A stretch of DNA of 64,000 nucleotides from CAVPMN01 sp963706425. GTDB lineage: Bacteria > Actinomycetota > Acidimicrobiia > Acidimicrobiales > Acidimicrobilacustridaceae. The notes beneath the pieces were generated by a model. It was not told the origin of the DNA. It saw only the letters and a program-made list of their open reading frames with translations, and did not search any database. Both the position numbers and the translations under genes were made by a program. The DNA lies in contig CAVPMN010000020.1 of assembly GCA_963706425.1 (NCBI GenBank), forward strand, positions 2,046,001 to 2,110,000, in the 5' to 3' direction. Shown in pieces: positions 18,287 to 28,687 of the stretch (position 1 is the first letter of the stretch; the number at the start of each line of letters is the position of its first letter).

Positions 18287-19504
18287 ATGACCACCGCACC
18301 CGCCAACTATCCCGATCGGGCCTCGGTCGAGCACGCGTATCGCGACCATGTCGATGCCGGTCGGGTCGACACCTGGGCCATGGCCGATCTCCAGCTCGTG
18401 ATGGGAGAGCGCGAGGGCGTGCGATTCCAGGACGCCTACTCCGGGCGCTGGTTCGTCAACTGCCACTGCAACGGCGGTGTGTTCAACCTCGGTCATCGCA
18501 ACCCGCGGGTGATCGGTGCGCTGCGCGACGCGATGGACCATGTCGACGTGGGCAACCACCATCTCGTCTCGGCCTATCGGGCCCGGGCCGCCGAGAAGCT
18601 GGTCGACACCACCGGCGGCCGCTTGCCCGGCGTTGTGTTCGGCACCACCGGCGGCGAGGCGGTCGATCTGGCGATCAAGGCAGCCCGCTACGCCACTGGT
18701 CGCGACGGGGTGGTGTCGTGCGAGGGCGCGTACCACGGGCACACCGGCTTGGCCCTGGCCACCGGCGAGGCCAAGTTCCGCGAGCCGTTCCGCCACGTCG
18801 TGCCCGGCTTCTCGCAGGTTCCCTACAACGACCTGGCGGCGATGGAGTCGGCCATCGGCGATGCCACTGCGGCCGTGATCCTCGAGGCCATCCCCGCCAC
18901 GCTCGGGTTCCCGATGCCCGAGCCCGGCTATCTCACCGCCGTCTCCGAGCTGTGCCGCCAGCGCGGCGCACTCCTCATCATCGACGAGGTGCAGACGGGG
19001 CTCGGTCGCACCGGCACCTTCTGGTACCACGAGCAGGAGGGCATCGAGCCCGACCTGGTGGTCACCGGCAAGGGCCTCGGCGGGGGGCTCTATCCGATCG
19101 CGGCCACCCTGATGACCGACGACGTGCACCGGTTCACGAGCGAGCACCCGTTCTCGCATGTGTCCACGTTCGGTGGCTCAGAGCTCGGATGTGTGGCCGC
19201 GGCCGAGGTGTGCGACATCGTCACCGCGCCAGGGTTCCTCGAACGAGTCCGAGCCGTCGGCGAGCGGTTGGGCGACGGCCTGGCGGGCCTGCCGTTCACG
19301 ATCCGCCGCCGCGGGATGCTGCTCGGGCTGGTGTTCGACGATCCGCACGGCGGCATGTCGGCGATGAAGGCGTTCTTCGACGCCGGCGTCTACAGCTTCT
19401 TCGCCGGCAACGACCCGTCGGTGTTGCAGTTCAAGCCCGCGCTGATCATCGACGACGACGACGTCGACTGGCTCATCGAGGTGGCGCGCCGCACGTTCGG
19501 GTGA
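18287..19504 (+). CDS. class III PLP-dependent aminotransferase
   Basis: A 405-residue enzyme of the class III family (ornithine/GABA aminotransferases and glutamate-1-semialdehyde mutase). The cofactor-contact segment GTTGGEAVDLAIKAAR, the DEVQTGLGRTG block holding the Asp that contacts the pyridine nitrogen, and the Schiff-base Lys262 in VVTGKGLGGG are all present. Start ATG 18287; the upstream tract is pyrimidine-rich and no clear ribosome site is seen. Neighbours do not reveal the substrate. An omega-amino acid or amine transaminase is the safest description. Confidence 0.88.
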   Translation: MTTAPANYPDRASVEHAYRDHVDAGRVDTWAMADLQLVMGEREGVRFQDAYSGRWFVNCHCNGGVFNLGHRNPRVIGALRDAMDHVDVGNHHLVSAYRARAAEKLVDTTGGRLPGVVFGTTGGEAVDLAIKAARYATGRDGVVSCEGAYHGHTGLALATGEAKFREPFRHVVPGFSQVPYNDLAAMESAIGDATAAVILEAIPATLGFPMPEPGYLTAVSELCRQRGALLIIDEVQTGLGRTGTFWYHEQEGIEPDLVVTGKGLGGGLYPIAATLMTDDVHRFTSEHPFSHVSTFGGSELGCVAAAEVCDIVTAPGFLERVRAVGERLGDGLAGLPFTIRRRGMLLGLVFDDPHGGMSAMKAFFDAGVYSFFAGNDPSVLQFKPALIIDDDDVDWLIEVARRTFG

Positions 19505-19535
19505 ACCGGCGCGTGTGACCGTCGGCGTCAGGCGA

Positions 19536-20953
19536 TCAGGGCGTCCAGGCGGCGGTGGCGGTCTCGAGCGGGGCGAGCACGCCGGCGCTGTAGTTGGCCG
19601 CGTCGGTGGCCGTGCCGCCGGGCCCGTCGAAGTACATGATGCGGGTGGCGGCCAGCGTGCCGGCCGGGCCGAGCGCCGGGTCGAGGTTGGGGATGGAGCT
19701 GGTGATGTATTGACCGCTCGCTCCGATGGCCTGCGAGTCGCCGGTGCACTGCGTGACCGGCGGCGTCGAGTCGTCGAGGTAGTACGACGACACCGTGGGT
19801 GTGAAGCCGGTGGTGGAGATCGTGCCGACGTGGGTGACGGTGCCCTGAGCGCCGGTGACCTGCTCCCAGTTGCTGAACCCGGTGGCGATCGTGTCGGGCG
19901 ACCCATCGATGGTCACGCCGGTGGGGTTCAGCTCGTTGCGGTAGGTCATGCCGATCGGCGGCGGAGCTGTAGTCCATGTAGTCCATCACCGACGGGATGG
20001 CGTGCACCCGCAGGTCGGTGCGGATGTCTTGGCGGCGGTCGTAGAAGAAGTGGGTGCGTTGCGTGCTCGGCCCACTGTTGGCGCCGATGTAGGAACGAAT
20101 GCCGCGCACGGGCCCGTTCTTGTTGATGACGTACGCGCCTTCGGCGTCGTTGAACGTGTCTTCGCTGCGAACGCACACGCCCGGCGCGAACAGTGCCTTG
20201 TGGCGTTCGAGGATGTCGACACCCGTGGCGCCCGGGCGCGGTGACCTGGAGGCTGTCGCTCAACCACCGGTCGGAGAAGTGATAGCGGTAGGTGGCGCCC
20301 TTGACGAGGCTGTTCTCGGGGTTGGGCCCGTCGACCCGGTTGTAGGTGTTCTTGTAGTTGCCCGACAGCAGCTTGAAGCCGTAGGTGACGTAGCGGGTCT
20401 TCGCGGCCTGGGGCAGGCTGAACCCCTTGGCTCGGTGGAAGAGGTAGACGAAGCCCTCGGAGCCGACCGAGGTCGGGTCGGTGACGTGCACCTCGACACC
20501 CGACCCGGCCACCGTGCCGGTGGGCTGGGAGCCGCCGGGCGCCTGGGCGCCGGCGTCGCGGGCCATGAACACCAGCTCGTCGTCGTTGTCGAACTTGCCG
20601 TTGGGATCGCGACCGGTCCAGGTGTTGGTGGCCGTGTAGACCAGCTCGTTCACCAGGCCGGGCTGGCTGCTGTAGAAGACGGCCGCCGGATCGTTGTAGA
20701 TCTTCCCGAAGTTGACCACCGCCCGCTCGTCGATCTGGATGGGCAGCTGGGCCCAGGCGGTGCCGGTCCATCGGAAGCCCACGATGGTGCCCCGGGCGTC
20801 GCCCGACAACGTGGGCAGGTCGGCACCGGTGAGCACCACCGGATCGGCCGGTCGGCTGAGCGGCGCCGCTGCGGCGGGTGAGGCGGGCAGGGCGGTGACG
20901 GCTGCGGCCACCACTCCGATGGCCGAGACGAGAGCGATCAGGCGGGCACGCAT
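19536..20953 (-). CDS. secreted hypothetical protein with Asp-rich repeats (two frameshifts)
   Basis: An exported protein of about 470 residues with a typical signal peptide (ATG 20953; ends TALPASPAAAAPLS). A central Asp/Asn-rich stretch (DPNGKFDNDDELVFMARD) resembles calcium-binding loops, and the flanks look beta-rich. Two extra bases, near 20235 and near 19955, break the frame. The three segments join smoothly as SLQVTAP / CVRSEDTFNDAEG and MDYMDYSSA / MTYRNELNPTG. The gene faces the aminotransferase and stops 31 nt from it. Function is unknown; a surface adhesin or enzyme is possible. Confidence 0.65.
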
Positions 20954-21039
20954 CGCCAGAGTGAACCAGGGGGTGTGACATCCGTCAAACACCTGGTCGG
21001 CGACGGGAACTGTCGGAAGGCCCCTGTCGTTCGTGGGGC

Positions 21040-21561
21040 ATGCCGAATCGTCGTCCCCGTGCTGCTGCTCTGGCGCCCACCGCGCTCGTCGTCGCCCTCG
21101 TCCTCGTCGCGGCGGCCTGCGGGGGTGGCGCCTCCAGCGGGGGCGACGCCTCGCGGTCGGCGGCATCGTTCACCGCGGCCCGGCTGGGTGGCGGCGAGAT
21201 CGACTCGTCCACGCTCGTCGGCACCGACACCGTGCTCTGGTTCTGGGCCCCGTGGTGCACGGTGTGCCGGGCCGAGGCCCCCAATGTGGTCGCGGCGGCG
21301 GGCGCCCTCGAGGGCTCCGTGCGGGTCGTGGGTGTGGCCGGTCGAGGTGAGGTCGCCGAGATGGAGGCGTTCGTGTCCGAGACGGGCACCGGAGGTCTCG
21401 ACCACGTCGTCGACGGCGAGGGTGCGATCTGGGCCGACTACGGGGTGGTGACCCAGCCCACGTTCGCCTTCATCGACGACGGGGGCGACGTCGAGGTGGT
21501 GGTGGGGGCCCTGGGCCGCGCCGGACTCGAGGAGCGGATGAGGCGACTCGCCGATTCCTGA
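21040..21561 (+). CDS. thioredoxin-fold lipoprotein (TlpA/redoxin-like)
   Basis: A 173-residue exported redox protein. A lipobox ends at VLVAAAC, so it should be lipid-anchored outside the membrane. The thioredoxin fold carries WAPWCTVCRAEAPN with both active-site cysteines (CTVC), and a cis-proline in VTQPTFAF. It probably reduces or isomerises disulfides of exported proteins or serves cytochrome maturation; no cytochrome genes are adjacent. It is divergent from the secreted protein at 19536-20953 and precedes the two-component system. Confidence 0.88.
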   Translation: MPNRRPRAAALAPTALVVALVLVAAACGGGASSGGDASRSAASFTAARLGGGEIDSSTLVGTDTVLWFWAPWCTVCRAEAPNVVAAAGALEGSVRVVGVAGRGEVAEMEAFVSETGTGGLDHVVDGEGAIWADYGVVTQPTFAFIDDGGDVEVVVGALGRAGLEERMRRLADS

Positions 21562-21626
21562 GCGATCAGCGGTCGCCGGACGGGCGTTCTCACCCCTTTC
21601 TTACGGTGGCGGGCCACGATGGTGCG

Positions 21627-22315
<689 letters not shown>

Positions 22316-22319
<4 letters not shown>

Positions 22320-23686
22320 GCCTGCGCGCCAAGTTGGTGCTGTCGCTGGTCGCGCTCGCGACCCTGTCGACGGTGGCCATCGGCGTCTGGAGCTATGCGG
22401 CCACCTCGCGCCGCCTCGACGCCGAGATCGAGCGATCGCTCGACGAAGCCGCCGACGAGGTCGTCCGCTCGTTCGGCGGGGGCGCCATCGGGCTCGGCGG
22501 GCGGCGACCAGGGCCGCTCGGGCGCGAGCTCCTGGCGGGGCGAACGCCCGGGCTCGACCAGGTGGTCGTGCAGCTCATCGACGCCGACGGCGCGGTGATC
22601 GTGTCGCCGGCGGCCGCGGCGCTGCCGGTCGACGAGGCCGACCGAGCGGTGGCGGCGTCGGACCGACCGATCGAGGTGAGTCGCGAGGTGGTGTGGCTCG
22701 ACGACGACTACGCCATGCTCACCCGTTCGCTCGAGCCCGGCGGGGGCGGCGGGTTCGACGGGGCGGTGCAGGTGGCCCGCAGCCTGGCCGAGACCGAGCG
22801 GGTGCTCTCGTCGCTGCGCAACGTGATCGGACTGGCGATGGTGGTGGTGGTGGTCGCCGCGGCCGCTGCGGGTTGGTTGATCGCCCGGCAGGTGACCCGG
22901 CGCCTCGTCGCCCTCACGGGCGTGGCCGAGCGGGTGGCCACCACCGGTGAGCTCGACGTGGGTGATCCGGTAGGGGGTCGAGACGAGGTCGGCCGACTCG
23001 ACGCCGCGTTCCACCGCATGTTGGCCGCCCTCGCTCGGTCGCGCGAGGCGCAACACCGGCTCGTGCAGGACGCCGGCCACGAGCTGCGCACCCCGCTCAC
23101 CAGCCTGCGCACGAACATCTCGGTCTTGCGCAGGCATCGGGCGCTGCCGGCCGAGACGAACGCGAAGGTGCTCGACGACCTCGATCTCGAGGCCCGCGAG
23201 CTCACCACCATGGTCGACGAGCTGGTCGAGTTGGCCACCGACGGCTACGCCGACGAACCGGTGGTCGATCTGGCGCTGACGCCACTGGTCGAGCGGGTCG
23301 TCGAGCGGGCCAGGCGCCGCACCGGTCGGGTCATCACCCTCGACGGCGACGCCACGATGGTGGCCGGTCGCACCGCGGCGCTCGAACGAGCTGTCTCCAA
23401 CCTGGTCGACAACGCGGCCAAGTTCGACGAGTCGGGCGCGCCGATCGAGGTGACGGTGCGCCAGGGACGGGTCGAGGTGCTCGACCGCGGTCCAGGCATC
23501 CCCCCGGCCGACAAAGAGCACGTCTTCGATCGCTTCTACCGGGCGGTCGACGCCCGCAGCCGACCGGGCTCGGGTCTCGGGCTGGCCATCGTGCGTGACG
23601 TGGTCGAGAGCGAGGGCGGTGCGGTGTTCGCCGACGACCGGCCCGGCGGCGGCGCGGTCGTCGGCTTCACGCTGCCGGTTCGCTGA
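22316..23686 (+). CDS. sensor histidine kinase (MprB-like)
   Basis: A 456-residue membrane kinase beginning at the GTG that overlaps the regulator stop (GTGA). Two helices (about 7-29 and 166-188) flank an extracytoplasmic sensor domain, followed by HAMP. The phospho-acceptor His lies in DAGHELRTPLTSL near residue 256, the N box is VSNLVDNAAKF, and G boxes are DRGPGIPP and GSGLGLAIV. It pairs with the regulator just upstream. The secreted 23863-24528 protein is a candidate target because it follows immediately, but that is inference. Confidence 0.9.
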
Positions 23687-23713
23687 GCCCCATCACCTGT
23701 TCCTGTCGCGGAT

Positions 23714-23733
23714 CCCGGGCCGGGCGGCCCGGG
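23714..23733. terminator. GC-rich hairpin after the two-component operon
   Basis: CCCGGGCC (23714-23721) pairs perfectly with GGCCCGGG (23726-23733) around a 4-nt loop, 28 nt after the kinase stop. There is no T tract, so termination would need Rho or be partial. Confidence 0.5.
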
Positions 23734-23862
23734 CGACGCGACACAAACGGGTGGGCGCCGATCGATTCAAACCCTGCTCTTACCTTCGGAGCGCTCTGCT
23801 CTAACCCGGCGCCGTCACAGTGTCTCCCGTTGCCCACCCCCACTACCTCTGGAGACAACACC

Positions 23863-24528
23863 ATGAGCAAGAACCGACTCGCCGTGCTGGGCCTGACCGC
23901 CGGACTGCTGGCTGGAGGCGCCGCAGGTGTCGCCCTCGGCGTGCCCGCCGTCTCGGGCGCGCAGGACACGACCACCGAGCAGACGGTGCCCGAGAGCGGC
24001 ACCGAGGAGGCGCCGCCCGAGCACGGCCAATGGCTCAGCGACACGCTGGCCCCCCTTGTCGAGAACGGCACCATCACCCAGGAGCAGGCCGACGCGGTGA
24101 TCGCCGCGCTGCGCGAGGCCCGGCCCGAAGGCCGCGGTCCGGGCGGGCCGCTCAGGGAGCGACTGGGCGCCAAGCTCGACGCCGCAGCCAGCGCACTCGG
24201 CATGACCGCCGACGAGCTGCGCGCTGAACTGCAGGGTGGTTCGAACCTCGCCGAGGTGGCCGAGGCTCGCGGCGTCGACGTGCAGGCCGTGATCGACGCC
24301 CTGGTGGCCGACCTCGAGACGAAGGTGGCAGAGAAGCTCGCCGCCGGCGACATCACCCAGGAGCAGGCCGACGAGATCCTCGCGAACGCCAACGAGCGCG
24401 TCACCGCGATGGTGAACGGTGAAGGCCCGCGCGGCGGTCCCGGCCGCCATCGTCACCCGGCCGACGACGCCGAGGACGACTCCGACACCGAGACCCCCGA
24501 AGCGGAGGGCTCGAGCTTCACGATCTGA
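23863..24528 (+). CDS. secreted helical hypothetical protein with duplicated ITQEQAD motif
   Basis: A 221-residue exported protein. The signal peptide runs to about residue 36 (ending VPAVSGAQD). The mature chain is Glu/Ala-rich and helical, and contains a duplicated unit, NGTITQEQADAVIAALREA near 69 and AGDITQEQADEILANANER near 163, each resembling a short EF-hand-less helix pair seen in many actinobacterial secreted proteins. The tail is His/Asp-rich (GRHRHPADDAEDD), which could bind metal. ATG 23863 follows GGAGA. A strong stem-loop at 24556-24597 lies just after it. Confidence 0.75.
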   Translation: MSKNRLAVLGLTAGLLAGGAAGVALGVPAVSGAQDTTTEQTVPESGTEEAPPEHGQWLSDTLAPLVENGTITQEQADAVIAALREARPEGRGPGGPLRERLGAKLDAAASALGMTADELRAELQGGSNLAEVAEARGVDVQAVIDALVADLETKVAEKLAAGDITQEQADEILANANERVTAMVNGEGPRGGPGRHRHPADDAEDDSDTETPEAEGSSFTI

Positions 24529-24529
24529 G

Positions 24530-25387
24530 CTACCGCTCGATCATCCGACCCTCAGCCGACGGCGCCTCTTCTCTCATCGAGGGGGAGGCGCCGTCGGTCG
24601 TCGTGGTGGCGCCAGGCACCTCGCCCAGCACTTCGGCGTCTTCCACCTCGTCCACCCGTTCGAGCGCCATGTCGGCCAGCGGGCGGTCGACGTGGTGCAG
24701 CGGGCAGTCGACGCGGTGGCGACGACCCGGTGAGGCGATGACGTACTCGGCGATCAACAACAGGCCGGCTCCGACGACCATGCTCGCCAACACATCGGTG
24801 GGCCAGTGGGCGCCGAGATAGACGCGGATCGCCGCCACCCCGATGATCACGAAGATCGCGCCCGCCACCGACACCCAGAACGCCCATCGCAGCCCGGTGA
24901 GGATGTACACCGCAGGCGGCAGGAGGCCGAACACGATCACCGCGTGCAGCGCATGGCCGCTCGGGAACGACGCGAACGCCACGTCACCGAGGGGCTCGGG
25001 CGGGCGGGCGCGGTCGGTGGCGAGCTTGAGGCCGAGGTTGACCACGATGCCGGTGAGCACCGCCGCAGGGAAGGCGAGCGCGAACACGTGGCACCACCGC
25101 CACATCACCAGGCCGACCACGACCGCGAGCACCAGGCCCTGCGACTCGGAGCCGAGCGTGTTCAGCCATCGGAAGTGCTCGAGCCACGACTGGTCGCGGA
25201 CGAACTCCGACACGGGGCGATCGATCCTGAGGAGGGTGTCGTGGGCGAACGTGGCCGCCAGCCCCAGCGCGACCGCGGCGACGATGGCAACGGCCAGCAA
25301 CGGCTTGCTGTGCAGCAGCACCGACGACGGGCGCGGGATGTGCGGCCGGTAGTGCAGGTGCAGCCGCTCGCGATGCCAGTACCTCAT
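24530..25387 (-). CDS. PAP2-family phosphatase (membrane)
   Basis: A 285-residue membrane phosphatase. The three PAP2 signature blocks are present: KLATDRARP, FPSGHALHA and a variant third block, RVYLGAHWPTDVLA, with its catalytic His and Asp. Five to six helices are visible. It probably hydrolyses phosphatidic acid, undecaprenyl pyrophosphate or a similar lipid phosphate at the outer face of the membrane. ATG 25387 overlaps the stop of the next gene upstream (ATGA), and that gene in turn overlaps the PEP-synthase-like gene, so the three form one tightly coupled operon. Confidence 0.87.
   Translation of the reverse strand: MRYWHRERLHLHYRPHIPRPSSVLLHSKPLLAVAIVAAVALGLAATFAHDTLLRIDRPVSEFVRDQSWLEHFRWLNTLGSESQGLVLAVVVGLVMWRWCHVFALAFPAAVLTGIVVNLGLKLATDRARPPEPLGDVAFASFPSGHALHAVIVFGLLPPAVYILTGLRWAFWVSVAGAIFVIIGVAAIRVYLGAHWPTDVLASMVVGAGLLLIAEYVIASPGRRHRVDCPLHHVDRPLADMALERVDEVEDAEVLGEVPGATTTTDGASPSMREEAPSAEGRMIER
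24556..24597. terminator. 13-bp perfect stem-loop at a convergent gene end
   Basis: CCGACGGCGCCTC (24556-24568) pairs perfectly with GAGGCGCCGTCGG (24585-24597) around a 16-nt loop. It lies 28 nt after the plus-strand secreted gene and inside the last codons of the convergent PAP2 gene. It probably terminates the plus-strand transcript. Confidence 0.65.
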
Positions 25388-25938
25388 GGGCGCGGTGCCG
25401 GTGAGTCGGCGAGATCGGTGTTGCGCCGGCCGAGCGGGGTGTCGAGCACCCAGGGCAGCAGCAGGGTGGTGCATCTGCGATGGCGGGTGGCCAGGCGCAA
25501 CACGACGGCACCGCCGGCCACTGCCGCCAGCCCACAGAGCGAGATGGTCAGCCACAGCCAGGCCACGCCCTCCGACCATTGCACCCGCCGATAGGGATCC
25601 CAGTAGTTCCATGTGGCGCCCACGAGCACATAGACCGCGAATGCCGCGACCGCCACGCCGATCATCGAGTAGGTGCCGCGCATCCGTAGGCGGGTGGCGG
25701 GTGGGGGCTTCGCCCCGCCGATCGGCTCGGCGAGGTCGCGCGCCACCAGCAACGATCGTCGGCGAGCGCGCAGCCGACCGTGGTTCCTGCCTCGAAGCGC
25801 GGCCACCGCGTCGGACAGGAGGAGCACGACCGAGACGACGATGCCGGCACCGAGCACCATCGGCACGAACACGTGGCGATCGTCGTCACGTTGCGGCCCG
25901 GGGTCGAGCGCGCTCCACCGAGGGCGGACCGGGATCAT
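25384..25938 (-). CDS. small membrane protein coupled to the PEP-synthase-like gene
   Basis: 184 residues with three clear membrane helices: MVLGAGIVVSVVLLLSDAV, MIGVAVAAFAVYVLVGATW and WLWLTISLCGLAAVAGGAVV. Both ends overlap neighbours by 4 nt. Its ATG at 25938 lies in the stop of the PEP-synthase-like gene, and its own stop lies in the start of the PAP2 gene, so all three are translated as a unit. No family was recognised. The arrangement suggests that a membrane-bound complex or pathway links the three products. Confidence 0.72.
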   Translation of the reverse strand: MIPVRPRWSALDPGPQRDDDRHVFVPMVLGAGIVVSVVLLLSDAVAALRGRNHGRLRARRRSLLVARDLAEPIGGAKPPPATRLRMRGTYSMIGVAVAAFAVYVLVGATWNYWDPYRRVQWSEGVAWLWLTISLCGLAAVAGGAVVLRLATRHRRCTTLLLPWVLDTPLGRRNTDLADSPAPRP

Positions 25939-28622
25939 CGCGACAGCCCCGCGTGGTCGTGGTGGTGGTCGTGGTCGTCGGCGTCGACCAGCTCGGCTCG
26001 CTCGTCCGGTGACACGGCTGCCTCGTCGACGATCGTCACCGTGCCGGCAGAGCCGTCGACCGTCACCGCGCCGATGTCGCGCAGACGGGCGGTCGCTCCC
26101 TTGGCGTTGAGTACGGCCGGTAGCCCGAGCTCGCGCGCCAAGATGGCCGCGTGCGAGAGCGGACCACCGCGCTCGACGACGATGGCGCCGGCGCGTAGGA
26201 ACAGCGGAGTCCACGATGGATCGGTGCCGGCCGCGACGAGCACATCCCCCTCGGCCAACCGGCCCTTTTTCGGCGAGTCGAGCACCCGCACGGTTCCCGT
26301 GTGCCTGCCCGGGCTGGCGGCCCAGCCATGGAGCACGTCGCCGTCCCGATCCTCGGCTTGGGCCTTCGGGGCGGCGCCCGTGAACACCTCCGGCAGCGGG
26401 CCTCCCCGGTGGGCGGCGGCCAGAGCCGAGCGCCGGCGGATCAGCTCGTCGAGGCTCGGACCGCGTCCACCCACCGCGTCGGTGAGCTCGTCGCGGCTCA
26501 GCAGCTCGATCTGGCCGGGTTGTTCGAGCACCCCGCGCTCGACCAACCGGCCGGCCAACTCGTCGATCACCCGGCGGGCGTGTCCGCCGAGGCGCAGCAG
26601 GGCACCCTTCGACTGCTCGCGGGCCTGCAGCAGCGACACCGAGTCGGCGACCGTGCGCCGCAGGAGACGCTTGCGCACGTCGATGATCTGCCCGGTGATC
26701 ACCCGCATGGTCTTCCATCGCCGCGACCCGGTGAGCTGCGCCTCGAGCTCGGCGAGGGCGTCGTCGTGTCGCCGCAGCGGTGGTCGTTCCAGCGCGCCCC
26801 GCAGCGCGTCCCACGCCTCGTCGGGGTGATCGGCCCACGTCTCGCCGGCGAACATCGTGGTCGAGCCGGACTCGGCGAGCACCTGGTGCCACACCCGCGC
26901 GAACGAGAGCCCGGCCGAGGCCGACTCGATGGCGCGCATACCTTCCGCGGCGTCGGCGTGTTCGAGGATGATGTCGGCCACGCCGTCGCCAGCGGCTGCA
27001 TGCCGCAAGGCGTCGATGTCGAGCGAGGCCGTGCCGGCGAGCTCGGTCAGCCCACCCGAGGTCAGTCGCTGCGCCACCTGAGCGGCGTCGTCGCCCAGGT
27101 AGCGGGCGAGGAACAACTCGAGGGTGCGGTAGGCGGCCGCGGCCGCCGCCGCGATGCGCAGCTGGCACGAGGTGAGCCGGTCGGCCACGTCTTCGAGACG
27201 GCTGAGCGACACCAGCAGGTCGTCGTCGGAAGCAGCTCGGAGATCGACGGCCCCCAGCAGGTCGATCGCCCCGCTCAGCGCGGCGGCTTCCTCCTGGGCC
27301 CGTCGGCGCAACCGCATGGCCCGGGCGGCGGGCACGACCCCGCGCACTCGGTCGAACGCGGTCGGCTGCTCCTCGCCCTCTTCGGATCGGGTGATCACCC
27401 GCCCGAAGTACTGCCGCTCCATCTCGGCGGCCGAGCCCCCGGGCATCGACGCGGCCGCTTCCTCGAGCAGGTCGAGGTTGAGCGCCACCCGGCCCCGTGA
27501 TCGTCCGACGAACGCGTGAGCACCGAGCACTCGTTCGGGCAACACGTGCAGCGCAGCCATCAACGACCGGAAGGCCTCCTCGAGCGCGTGCCCGTTGAGC
27601 GACCACAGCAGCGGGGGCACCACGCCGGGCAGCATCTCGTCGACTCCGGCACCGGTGTAGGACGCGCCGGCGAGCGGCGGTGTGTCGAACCCGTCGTCGT
27701 CGGCGGCTCGACCGGTCGTGACCGTGATGGGGCGCGACTGCACGATCATCGGCCGGCCGCCGGTGATCAACCACTCGATGTCCTGTGGCGCGCCGAGCAG
27801 TTGCTCGATGGCCAGCCCGAGGTCGGCCACCTCGTCCATCAGCTCGGCGTGCTCACCGGGGATGTCGCGTGGGCGGGCGCGGGGGACCACGAGCACCTCT
27901 GGTGTCTCGGCGCCCGACACCAGCCGTTCGCCCAAGCCGCGCACGAACTCGATGCGGAGATGGCCGCCCAGCCCGCCAGGATCGGTGGTGAACGCCACCC
28001 CGGCGAGTGACGGGGCGATGAACGGCATGATCACCGCCGCCATCGCCAGGTCGTCTTCGTCGACGCGTCGGTGGGCGCGGTAGGTGCGGGCCTCGACCGA
28101 CCACAGCGACGCCCACACGCGCTTCAGGGCATCGATGACCTCGTACGCCGGCACGTCGATCTTGGAGGTGTAGAGCCCGGCGAACGACTCGTGCTCCGTA
28201 TCCTCGGCGGTGGCCGAGGAGCGCACGACGAAGGTGGGTGGCGCGCCGTCGCCGGGGATGTCGGCGGCGAGCGCGTCGAGCAGTTCGTCGATGCACTCGA
28301 CGATGACGTCGGGCGTGATGACCGACAGGAAGAGGCGCTCGATGCGCTGGTCGACGTCGTCAGCGACATGCCCCGAGTGGTCGCGATCGTCGAGGTCGAG
28401 GGTGGAAGGATTCGTGAGCTCGGCCAACGCGGCCGCGATGCCCGTCTCGCGTACGAAAAGTCGATAGGCATCGGCACACACGACGCCGGCGGGCGGCACC
28501 GCGAAGCCGGCCGCGATGAGTCGGTCGAGGGCGGCGCCCTTGCCTCCGGCATCGTGAGGTTCGATGCCGCGGCCGCGGAGAGCAACGACCAGCGCAGCGC
28601 CCCGGGCGTCGTCGGCGGTCAT
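25935..28622 (-). CDS. PEP-synthase/rifampin-phosphotransferase-like enzyme
   Basis: About 895 residues with the architecture of phosphoenolpyruvate synthase and of rifampin phosphotransferase (Rph). An ATP-grasp PPDK_N domain (VVRSSATAEDTEHESFAGLY, then DIEWLITGGRPMIVQSRPI) precedes a large alpha-helical middle and a C-terminal swivelling domain with the phospho-His824 in GGPLSHAAILAREL. There is no PEP-binding TIM barrel at the C-terminus, which favours the Rph-like group over true PEP synthase. The tail is His-rich (DHDHHHDHAG). ATG 28622 is preferred. The same frame stays open to a GTG at 28772, but that would overlap another gene. Confidence 0.82.
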   Translation of the reverse strand: MTADDARGAALVVALRGRGIEPHDAGGKGAALDRLIAAGFAVPPAGVVCADAYRLFVRETGIAAALAELTNPSTLDLDDRDHSGHVADDVDQRIERLFLSVITPDVIVECIDELLDALAADIPGDGAPPTFVVRSSATAEDTEHESFAGLYTSKIDVPAYEVIDALKRVWASLWSVEARTYRAHRRVDEDDLAMAAVIMPFIAPSLAGVAFTTDPGGLGGHLRIEFVRGLGERLVSGAETPEVLVVPRARPRDIPGEHAELMDEVADLGLAIEQLLGAPQDIEWLITGGRPMIVQSRPITVTTGRAADDDGFDTPPLAGASYTGAGVDEMLPGVVPPLLWSLNGHALEEAFRSLMAALHVLPERVLGAHAFVGRSRGRVALNLDLLEEAAASMPGGSAAEMERQYFGRVITRSEEGEEQPTAFDRVRGVVPAARAMRLRRRAQEEAAALSGAIDLLGAVDLRAASDDDLLVSLSRLEDVADRLTSCQLRIAAAAAAAYRTLELFLARYLGDDAAQVAQRLTSGGLTELAGTASLDIDALRHAAAGDGVADIILEHADAAEGMRAIESASAGLSFARVWHQVLAESGSTTMFAGETWADHPDEAWDALRGALERPPLRRHDDALAELEAQLTGSRRWKTMRVITGQIIDVRKRLLRRTVADSVSLLQAREQSKGALLRLGGHARRVIDELAGRLVERGVLEQPGQIELLSRDELTDAVGGRGPSLDELIRRRSALAAAHRGGPLPEVFTGAAPKAQAEDRDGDVLHGWAASPGRHTGTVRVLDSPKKGRLAEGDVLVAAGTDPSWTPLFLRAGAIVVERGGPLSHAAILARELGLPAVLNAKGATARLRDIGAVTVDGSAGTVTIVDEAAVSPDERAELVDADDHDHHHDHAGLSR

Positions 28623-28687
28623 TCGGTGACCTCGGGCCAGCTCGGCCCGCCCGGTGCGGGCCGGTTCGAGGCGGGCGCGGTAGGCGG